A stretch of 32,623 nt of DNA, taken from positions 1 through 32,623 of the IMG/VR virus record IMGVR_UViG_3300009009_000034; one strand, 5' to 3'. How positions within the stretch are numbered: position 1 is the stretch's first letter; every line of letters begins with the position of its first letter. A program made the translations under genes and the position numbers. The notes under the pieces are model-generated. The model ran no database searches. It was not told the origin of the DNA and saw only the letters and a list, made by a program, of their open reading frames with translations. This DNA is from a virus. This document shows positions 5,718-17,700 of this stretch, in pieces.

Positions 5718-8700
5718 ATGATTCAAACTAGTTTTGACTCTAGGGTAAAAATTCAACAAGTAATTTCAAATCATCTTCCAGAATTTTTGCGAGAAGAATT
5801 CCCCAAGTCTGCGGAATTTTTAAAACAATACTACATTTCACAAGAATTTCAAAGTGGTGTTGTAGATATTTCTGAGAATTTAGATCAATATTTAAAACTT
5901 GATAATCTAACACCAGAAGTTTTAACCGATACGAGCACTTTATCTGCAAATATTACTTCTACAAGTGATGTTATATCAGTTTCTTCAACAAAAGGGTTTC
6001 CCTCACAGTATGGTTTAGTAAAAATTGATGATGAAATTATTACTTATACTGGTTTAACGTCTAATACTTTTACAGGATGTATTAGAGGATTTAGTGGAAT
6101 AGAAAAGTATTCAAATAAATCTAATTCTATTTCCATAAATGAAAATAATTATTCTAATGATTTGGTGTTTTCAAAGACATCAAGTGCGTCTCATAAGTCT
6201 GGAACAAAAATAATTAATTTAAGCACATTATTTTTAAAAGAATTTTATAGAAAATTAAAATATACTTTAGCACCTGGTCTTGAAGATTCTCAATTTGTTT
6301 CAAATTTAAATGTTAATAACTTTATTAAATCTGCAAGAAGTTTTTATCAATCAAAAGGAACAAAAGAATCATTTAGAATACTTTTCTTAGTCCTTTATGG
6401 AGTTGAACCTAACATTATTGATTTGGAGCAATATTTAATTAAACCATCATATGCGAAATTTATTAAAAGAGAGGTTTTAGTTACTGAGTTATTAACTTCT
6501 GGTGATCCGTTTAAATTAATTGGTCAAACAATAAGAAACAATTATGATTCTAATTCACAAGCTTCAGTTTCTGATGTTGAAATAGTTACTAGGAGAGGAA
6601 AAAGTTATTATAAACTTTATTTGTTTATTGGATATAATGATAAAGAATTGATTGATGGTGACTTTAAAGTAACTGGTAAAACTAGAGTCTTGGATACAGT
6701 TTCTATAGGTTCTTCAACTATTTCAGTTGACTCTACAATAGGATTTCCTGCAAGTGGAAATTTAAAATATGATGATTTAAATATTTCTTATTCCAGTAAA
6801 AGTGTCAACCAGTTTTTTGGATGCTCGGGAATCACAAAAATAATACCAATAAAATCTGACGTAAATTCAGATGAATTTATCTATGGATATGAAGATGGAG
6901 ATCTTAATAAAAAGATTGAATTAAGAATTACTGGGTCGCTGTCAAAAATTGAAGATACTGATAAAATTATATTATCTTACAAAAATGATAAGATAAGTAT
7001 TAAAAATATTGGTGAGAAAATTTTAAATCCAATAGAAAATAAATCTTTTAAACAAAAGTTATCAAATTCTTTCGTTTATAACACTAGCACAAGACACATT
7101 GTTCTTGAAGTATCTGGATCTACTTTTAAATTAGGAAGTATAATAGATAAATCTAGTTTAAAAGTGGGAGATCGTGTTGATATTTTACTTAGAGGTAGTC
7201 AAAATGACGTTAGAGCTTCAAACGCTATAATTAATTCAATTAATCTTCAAAGTAATGAAGTTACTCTAGGAAGTTTGCAAAACTTTTCATACGATCCATA
7301 TTTAAAATATGATATTAGAAGAAAATTAAATTATGCAAAAAGTATAAATGTTCCTTTAGAATTTGGTAATAACACTGTAACTTCTGATATTAGTAACTTA
7401 TATGTTTCTAATGATAGTGCTTACATAACTTCAAATTCTTTGCCGTCATATGAGATTGAAAAGAATTTAATTTCATCATCTATACCATATGCATATGATT
7501 CGTTTTTACAAGGAAAAATAACAGTTCCATCATCTCCTGATTATAACAAATACACCATAATTTCTTTCAATCAAAATGTAGAATTTATTACTGGTGATGA
7601 AGTAATTTATATTGCAGAAAATAAAGAAATACCAGGATTGATTTCTGGTGAAAAATACTATGTTGAGGTTTTAAATCCAAAAAATAAGATAAAACTATAT
7701 TTGTCAAGATCTTTTGTTGGAACTGATAATTACGTTGCATTTGAAACATTAAATTTAAATCAATATCATACATTCATTCTTTCCGAGCATAAAACACAAA
7801 AAATAAGTCCCCAAAGAATTCTAAGAAAACTTAACCTGTTTCAAAATATTCTAAAAGGTTCTGATCAAGAGACTACTCCAGGAAATACTGGTGTTTTAAT
7901 TAATGGTGTTGAAATAGCAAATTATAAATCAAATGATTTTATTTTTTACGGTCCTCTAGAAAAAATAGATGTATTTAATAGTGGAAATGGATATGATGTA
8001 GTTAGACCACCAAAAATTGAAATTAGTAATTCTGGAACCGGATCTACTTCACTAGCAACAGTTACTGTAAGTGGAAATGTTAAAAGTGTTATTGTTGATC
8101 CTCAACAATTTGATATTGATAACATAGTTTCCATAGAAATTACTGGTGGAAATGGAAAAGGGTGCATTCTTTCGCCAGTAATTGAAAGAAGGTATAGAGA
8201 ATTAGAATTTGATTCTAGATTTCTACAGGATGGTGGAGGTGTTGATGCAATTACGGATGAAACAATAACTTTTTTCAAACCACATAATTTTGATAATGGT
8301 GAGTGTATATTTTATGATTGTAACGGTAATACCGAATTAGGTGTTAGCACATTCAAAGGACCAAATAATGGTACAAGAACTTTAAATAATGGATCTGCAT
8401 ATTATGCTCAAGTAGTAAATACTAGAACAGTAAGATTATACCCAACTTTACAAGATTACACTAGTGGAATCAATACTGTAGGATTTAGCACTGCAGGAAG
8501 CACTGGAATCCATAGGTTTAGAACAAAAAATAAACCAACACTATCCAGTATATCAGTTATAAACTCGGGAGAGGGATATACTAATCATCAAATTTATGTG
8601 AAGACTTCTGGAATATCAACATATTTCAATACAGTAACATTTTCTCCACATTACTTTAATAGTGGAGATTTGGTAGAGTACAGAAATACTGAAGAAAATA

Positions 8701-11700
8701 TTATTGGACTTTCAACCACCAATTCATATTATGTTGTAAAAGTAGATGATGATAATTTTAAATTATGTGATGCCGGCATAGGTGGAACATACAAAGATAA
8801 TTACAATAGAAAAAAATATGTAAATTTTGACAGCATTGGATCTGGTTACCATATTTTTAAATATCCAGATATAACTGCAAATGTAACTGTCTCTTATGGT
8901 TCTAGTTATGTTTCTAATAAAGAAATAGTTGCAACTCCGATTGTAACTGGATCTATTAAGTATGTTAATTTATACGATAGTGGAACGGGATATGGATCAA
9001 GTATTTTAAATTTTGAAAAGAAACCGAAAGTACTTTTGAAAACTGGAGAATATGCTCAAGTAAGACCTTATATACAAGATGGTAAAATTACAAAAGTAAA
9101 CGTATTATCATCTGGGTCTGATTACTATTCAACTCCAAAATTAGTTGTTAATGGTCAGGGAACTGGTTGTATTTTGAGACCTGTTGTTAGAAATAATAGG
9201 CTTGTTGATATAATTGTAATTAATTCTGGTGTTGGGTACGAAACTACAACAACAACAATTAGTGTTGTTCCTGCAGGAACTGGAGCAATATTTAATCCTA
9301 GGGTTCGTTCTTTAACAGTAAATAACTACCATAGATTTGGACCAGAAAAATTATCGGAAACAAATAATAATTTACAATATTCTGTAATTGGTTACACACC
9401 ATCTATAGCCAATCAATTTAATGATACTGGAAATTTACATTCTCCCATAATTGGATGGGCATATGATGGAAATCCAATTTATGGACCATTTGGGTATTCG
9501 GATTCAACTGATTTTAATTCCCAAATAAAAAGATTGTCTTCTGGATATTCTTTAAACACTTCAAATATTGTAGATAGACCTTTAGATTTTGATTCTGGAT
9601 TTTTTGTAGAAGATTATGAGTTTATTAGTGGGGATTTAGATCTTTACAATGGAAGATATTGCAGAACACCAGAATTTCCAAATGGAGTTTATGCTTATTT
9701 TGCAGCAACAGCAGAAGATTTGCAATCAGCATCATTTAAATCATTTTATCCATATTTTATTGGTTCAAGTTATAGATCATTAAAAATTGAAGATAATTGG
9801 AATCTTAATCAAGATTTTGATTTTAGTGAATCTAAATTAATTAGAAATACTTTTCCATACAAAGTAAGTGAAGAATATTCTGATTATGAATTTTTAACAG
9901 AATCAAATGAAATAACAAAGCAGTTAACAAATGTCAATTCCACAACCTCAGGAGTAATAGATTCATTTAAAATTATAGAATCTGGTAAAGATTATAAAAT
10001 TGGAGATATTTGTTATTTTGATTCTTCCTTAACTGAAGGTGGGGGATTGTCCGCTACAGTATCAAATATAACAGGAAAAAATATCTCTAAAATTGATATT
10101 AGTTCTGAAAAGTATCAAAATGTTGTTTTTGAATGGGGTGAAAATTTTGTTACTGCTCACTATTATCCGTATTATAATCTATTAAACGAAGATACTATCA
10201 ATATAACAGGACTGACTACTTATATTTCTTCTCTCGATGGTCAAAAAACTTGTAATGTAGGATTTGATAATATAATTTTATTATCGGATATGGCATCTAA
10301 TGTGGTTGCCGGTAAAGTAGAAGATATTTACGTTTCTAAAATACCATCATTAATATCAGTAGGAAGTAGTTTAAACATAGGAAATAGTGAAGTTGTTTCT
10401 GTCTTAAATATTTTTGATCAAGGTTCTATACTTAGAATTAAGAGATCTGATGTTGGTTATGCCCACACAGAGGCTGATATTATCAGTATACTACCAAACA
10501 AATTAACTGTTCCCGTTAAGACTAGTTACTTTGATTCAAAAGTAAATAAAAGAATATACTTCAATCCCAAACAATCTGTTGGTATTGGAACTACACCTGG
10601 AATTGGTATTAATTTATCAAATACTGTTGGTGGAGTATCTAAAACTATTTCAGTACCAACTCAATCAATTTATATACCCAATCACTCATTAAAGACTGGT
10701 CAACCCGCACTACTTAAAAAACTACCGGGAAGATCTCCAATAGTTGTTTCTGATCTTGCAGATTCTCAGGCATTTAATTTACTTGATGGTAGTACTCTAT
10801 CAGAAAATATTTACATTATTAATAAATCAAAAGACTTTATAGGAATAACAACACTTGTAAATAAATCTTTTGAGACTAGTGGTCTATTTTTATTAGGACC
10901 AATACCAATTCAGTCGGATTATTCAATTGAAACTGATTATTTACAGGTTAAGGGAGAAATTCAAAAAAATAAAGCCCAAATTACAACTACAGAAGATCAT
11001 AATTTATTAGCAAATGATAAAATTAATTTGGTTTTAAATTCAAATTTAAACGTTGGAATAGGAACTTCTTCAACTGTTCAAGTCATTTATAATTCAGCAA
11101 ATAAAAAATTACTTGTAAACCCTATTACTTTTGATCAAGATAATGTTGATCTGCCAAATAGTAAGATAAATCTAACTTCACATAGTTTAAAAACTGGTGA
11201 TAAAGTTTTTTACACATATTCTGATCCTCCTATAACTGGATTAACGACTGGTGGATATTTTGTATATAAAATTGACGATAATTCAATTCAATTGACTGAG
11301 ACATATTATGATTCTAAGCAACAATATCCAAATATTATTAAATTCCAATCTACAGGTAGTTCCTATCAAAGATTAAGTTTAATTAATCCAGAAGTAATTG
11401 TTGAGAAAAACAACACTGTAGTATTTGATGTTTCGGATCCTTCAATGTATGGTTATTCTTTAAATGTTTTCTATGATCAGAAATTTACTAATAAGTTTTT
11501 AACAACGGGAATATCTTCCGTCTTTAGTTTTTCTGGAATAGGAACCCCTGGTTTAGTAGGATCTAGAAATACATTAAAATATTCTAATGATATTCCATCA
11601 AGACTTTACTATACATTATATGAAGAAGGAGAGGCAATAGAAATTGATGAAGAAGTAATAAACTCTTCTTCAATTACGTTCGTTGAAAACAAATGCAGTG

Positions 11701-14700
11701 GTTCATACACTATTTCTGGTGTAGGTACAACAACTTTCAATATTAATTTAAAAACTGCTGTACAAAAAACCACATATGTACAGACAGAATGCGATTTATT
11801 AGAGTACACAACAACATCAACGAATGCTACGGGTGGAATTAAAAACCTTAATATTCTCAATAAAGGATATGGATATAAAAAATTACCTATTTTTACTGGG
11901 ACTAATTCTAATTTAGGTAAAAATGCTAATATTGTCCCATATTCCAGAAATATTGGAAATATTAAAGAGTATGAAATACTAGACCAAGGATTTGATTATC
12001 CTTCAGATAAAACCTTGAGGCCAGAAGCTCTGATACCATCAGTTGTCTTTATAAAAGGATCCAACAAAGTTGACAGTATAGAAATACTTAATGGTGGATC
12101 TAGTTATTCATCTGCCCCAAAACCTTTACTTAAGAATACAGTTACTAATGAAATTGTTGATGATCAAATTTTAAGTTCCAAAATTCAATCTGGGTCTGTA
12201 AGTGAGGTTACGATTAATTCTCCAATACGCGGATTAGATTCTGTTGAGCACGAAATTGTTTTTATTAATAATTCAAATGGAATTGGAATTAATTCAGTTC
12301 AGTCCTCAATTTCTGGTGTTGTAACGTGTGTCTTAGTTACACCTATCATAAATGGTTTTATCAATCCTCCATTTGCAGTTGGCGATGAAATTTTTGTAGA
12401 AAATATATCAAAAGATAGTGATATTGGACAAGGATTTAATTCTACAGATTATAATTATCAATTTTTTAAAGTTACATCTTTTGAAAATACAAATCCAGCT
12501 GTTTTAGAGTACAATTTATCTGGTCTTACAACTAATCCAGGAATAGCAAAAACTAGTCAACTTGGATATGGATTACTAATTAAGAAAGATATTTATCCAA
12601 GCACAAAAGTTAATCTTGCAATATCCAATTTTAATAAAGGAGAAAAACTTTCCTATTATATTAAAAATGAATTTGTAAGTACAGATTTAATAGTACAAGA
12701 AAGTAATTCTTCTTACTTAAAAGTAAGTGGTAATGATTTTTCTAAATTAAGTGTTGGAAATGTTTTGAAGGGAATAGACTCTGGATCAATTGCCACTATT
12801 TACGATTTAGACTTAAATAGTTCTAAATTTATTATCGATAGTTCATTTAATCTTTCTTCTGGGTGGAATGATCAGACAGGATTGTTGAATGAATTAAATC
12901 AAGTTATACAAGATGATGATTATTATCAGAATCTTTCATATACTATTAAAAGTCCTATTGAATATTCGGAGTTTATAGATCCAGTTAATCGTTTAGTTCA
13001 CGTTTCTGGACTGAAAAATTTTGCAGATACTCAAATAGAATCATCTTCTGGAATATCTTCTTCTACTGGAACATCAACTGAGGTTATTGTATTGGATGTT
13101 ATAGAAGAGTCACGAGTTGATACAATCAACAACTATACTTTGTCTTTAGATATTGATACCGTAAATAATAAATCAAAGTTTTTAAAATTTAAAAATAAAA
13201 CTTTAACAGATTATATTGATTGTGCATCAAACAGAGTTTTAAAAATTGATGATGTCAGTTCTAAGTTTTCTAAAAAAGATTCTGACCGTGACTTATTTGC
13301 AAATATATACACTTTTTTAGAAAGTACAGTATATTCAAAATATTTAATTCAAGTAACAGATATAACTAATAATAATTATCAACTAAGTGAAGTTGTTGTA
13401 ATTTTTTATGATAAAAATATCTATACTTTTGAAAAGACTTTATTATCTACAACTAGCGAAAAACTAGGTGAAATTAAAGGAGAAGTTGATGAATATAATA
13501 CAAAAACCTTAAGATTTACTCCTACAGATCCTTATGAGACTGATTATGATATCAAATATCTACAATCATATTTTGATAACTTGGAACCTAAAACGGTAGG
13601 AATCAATACAAGGTCTATAGGATGTATTGATTTAACTGGTATAAGTACTTCAGTTGGAATAGGGTCTACAAGCACTATAATATCTTTACCAATTCAGAAA
13701 AACAATGCTTTAGTTGCAAATGTTTATGTATTTGATACGGTAAGATTTAATTTTAATTATGTTGAAGTTGTTGTGGATAATGATACTGTCAATACTTATC
13801 TGGGAGAATATTACTTTGATAATAACATTGGAATAACAACAAACTATATCGGAACATTTGATTCTAAAATTGAGTCTGGATTTTTAAAACTAAACGTTAC
13901 TAATAATATAAACACTAGAATATTAGTAAATACTACCATTGTTGGTTTTGGAAGTACTGCTTCTGGAATAGGAACATATAGATTTAATTATCCAGAACAA
14001 CCAGATGGTAGTGAAAGAAGTGGTAAATTAGAGTCTAACTTTGTTGTTTCATCTGGAATATCGACAGTATTTAAGTTTAAAACTAACGAAATAACCAGCT
14101 CTAAATCATTAATTAGAGTTTCTTATGGAAATACAAGTTCTGTTCACCAGTTAATGTGCCTCCAAGACAACTCTAATATTTACACTGTTCAGTATCCATA
14201 TATTTCTACAGATGATGAGAGTGGAATAGGAACATTTGGGGCAAGTTATTCTGGAGAATTTACTGTTATTTCTTTCTATCCCAATCCAGAAATAACCCAA
14301 AATTTAAAGATACAAAGTTATAATCAACTTCTTTACACTTATAGTGATTTTGAAAATGAGGCATTAGCACCTGTTAATGCTATAATGTATGGAAATGCAT
14401 CAGAAACTATTCGCCTTGCTGCATATGATGGATTAAATGGTCCAAGAGCAAATAAAGTTGAATTTGATTTAAACTATTTGGGAAATCCAATATTTAGAAA
14501 GATATTTAATCCTGGATTGTCTGGTGTCATAAATCAAACTACTGGGGTAATAACAATACCAAATCATTTCTTTAGCACTGGAGAAAGATTAACTTATACG
14601 CCAAAATCAACTTTCATAGGCGTTGGACAAACATCACTTGGTATAGGTGCAACTGCAAATTCTATTGGCGTTGTTACAAATAGACTTCCATCTGAAGTTT

Positions 14701-17700
14701 ATGCGATTAAGATCACAAATGATACTTTCCAACTTTCAACAAGAAGAGATTATGCTCTTAGTGGAATATATGTAACATTTACATCACTTGGTGAAGGAAA
14801 TGCCCATGAATTAGAAATGTACAAAAAGACAGAAAAATCTGTCATTTCAATTGATGGCATTGTTCAAAAACCTTTAACATATACCCCAATATCGTATAAG
14901 CTTGAAAATAATGGTGGTCAAATAGGATTTACTACAAATTATTTTTCTCTGAGTGGTATAGCAACCATCCAACCAAATGATTTACTAAAAGTTGACGATG
15001 AATATATGCAAATTATTTCTACAGGATTTGCATCAACTTCAAAAGGACCAATAACTGGAATTGGTTCTTATAATATTGTTTATGTTAAGAGGGGATATGT
15101 TGGAACTGGTGCAACTTCACATAGTGACTCTACAACTGCTAGAATTTATAAAGGATCTTTTAACATATTCTCAAATAAAATTTACTTTACAGAACCACCA
15201 AGAGGAAGTGCAAGAGAAAGAAGAAATTCGAGTAACTTACCATTCCCAACATCATCATTTGCAGGGAGAGTATTTTTACGCAATGATTATACTGATAATT
15301 TATTATATGATGATATTTCAGATAAGTTTGATGGTGTAAGTTCAAATTACAGATTAACTGTTCAAGGTATCAATACTAGTGGAATTGAAACTGGAAGTGG
15401 GATATTGTTTATCAATGGAGTATTCCAAACTCCATCAACAGTAAACAATGTTGGAAACAATTATTCTTATTCTGGCGCATCTGGTATTACTAGTGTAGTA
15501 TTTACTGGAATAACATCATCTAATGGAGATATTATAAACTCAATATCCGATGTTAATCAAAATCAATTACCAAGAGGAGGTTTAATTGTTTCCCTTGGTT
15601 CAACTCAAGGACTTGGATATGCTCCATTAGTTGGTGCTTCGGTAACTGCTGTTTTAAATCCATCTACTGGTGCTATAGTTAGAGTTGGTATTGGAACTAC
15701 TGATATTATTGGATCTGGTTATAGGAACCCAGTTTCAGTTGCTGTTACTGATACGTCACATACTGGATCTGCAGCGGTTATAACTGCTTCTGTTGGTGCT
15801 GGAGGAACTCTTGCATTTAATGTTGTTAGTGGAGGAAGTGGTTATGTCAAACCAACTATTTTAGTTTCTGAACCTACATACGAAAATCTTCCAGTAACTG
15901 GAGTTTTCCGTAGAGGAATTGGAAATACAACTACAACTGGAACAAATTTACTTGTAAGTCTTGATGTTGGTGCAAGCTCAACAACAGGAATAGGATCAAC
16001 TTATTTTGAAGTTAAACAATTTAAAATTTCAAGACCCGGTTATGGTTTCCAAATTGGAGATATTATTACTCCAGTTGGATTAGTTACAGATAAGAGATTA
16101 AATTCACCCATTAGTCAGTTCCAATTAACTGTTTTAGATGTTTTCTTTGATTCATTCTCATCATGGCAGTTTGGTGAATTGGATTATATTGATTCTGTAA
16201 AAAATCTACAAGATGGATCTAGAACAAGATTCCCACTTTACTACAATGGTCAATTGTTAAGTTTCCAAAAAGGAATTAGTGATCCAAATTCAATAGATAT
16301 TGATTTAAATTCAGTTCTTGTTATTTTTATAAACGGTGTGCTACAAGAACCAGGGTATGCTTATCAATTTGAAGGAGGAACTTCATTCACATTTACTGAA
16401 CCACCCAAGCAAAATGCAAGTGTTTCTATATTCTTCTATAGAGGAACTCGTGGAGTGGACAGTTTTAGTGTTAATGTTAACGAAACTATAAAAATTGGAG
16501 ACGAAGTTAGAGTTAGAGGAATTGAATCTCTATTTGGTAGTGAAGATCAAGATCCAAGAATAGTTCATGATATTGTAGGTTCTGATGTAATTCAGACAGA
16601 CATTTATACTGGTCAGGGAATTGATCCCGTAAATTATAGGTTTACTGATTGGTCAAAACAAAAAGTTGACTCAATCATTAATGGTGATTACGTATATAAA
16701 GTTAGAGATTCTTTAGAATCGCAAATTTATCCAACTGCAAAAATTATTAAAAATGTAAATTCATCAAGTTCTTCAATTTTTGTGGATAATATTGAATTAT
16801 TTGATTATGAAGAAAATGAACTTGGTTCAGTGATAAATTCTTATGATGCTTTAATTGTTAATGGTTCTGATCCAGTATCTGCAGCAATTACAGCAATAGT
16901 TTCAAATGATGGGAAAATTGAATCTCTAGTAATAGAAAATTCTGGTAGTGGTTACAATCAAAGTTCTCCATTACAAATAAAAATTTCTTCACCAAAATAT
17001 GTATCTCCTGGTATTGGAACAACCGCAACAGCAACTGTTAATATTACTAATGGATCTATATCTGGGTATACAATTACTAATGAAGGTTTAGGGTATTCAA
17101 AATATGCTCCCCCACAAGTAATAGTTCCATTACCAGATCCACAACAGGAAGAAGTTACGTTCAAAAGACCTAACAATTTAACCCAAATTGCTAGAGGATT
17201 CTCTGGAATTATAACAGGAATTACAAATACCACTGGAACCAATGGAAATCCTCGTGCTCTCAAATTCTTCCTTAGAAGAGAAAATAATGCATTTACTTTT
17301 GATGACTTAAATGTAAATTATCCGATTTATATTTTTAATACTGATGTTGGAACTGGGGTAACTTCTATTGATTCTGAAAATAATTCTATTGTTGCAATTA
17401 GTACTGTTTATGTTGATAATATCTATTATATACATACCATAACTAAAAATGGTCCAGATGCGGTTATAACATCTAATGTAAAATCAGATTCTAATATTAT
17501 TGGATTAAATACTTCAGGATCTATTGCTAACTCGGTTGGAGACTTTTCTTGGGGAATTTTATCTAACCTTGAAAGTGGATTGGCAAATATTTCTATAGGA
17601 GTTACTGGTTTAACAATTGATTCTGGTTTATCCACATTCCCAGTTATTCAAAGAAGAAATTATGGTTTGAGAGACAGTGGTGCTTTAAGAAAATTATCTA

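Noticed and set aside
11609-11860. Minus-strand frame of 83 residues inside the giant gene
   Set aside because: Shadow of the + strand gene: no ribosome site, no domain, and no other minus-strand genes in the window.
15061-15339. Second + strand frame of 92 residues inside the giant gene
   Set aside because: Frame-shifted shadow; the main frame here carries clear repeat modules and no interruption.
16958-17263. Minus-strand frame of 101 residues inside the giant gene
   Set aside because: Opposite a Gly/Pro-rich repeat region, which leaves antisense frames open by composition; no supporting signal.
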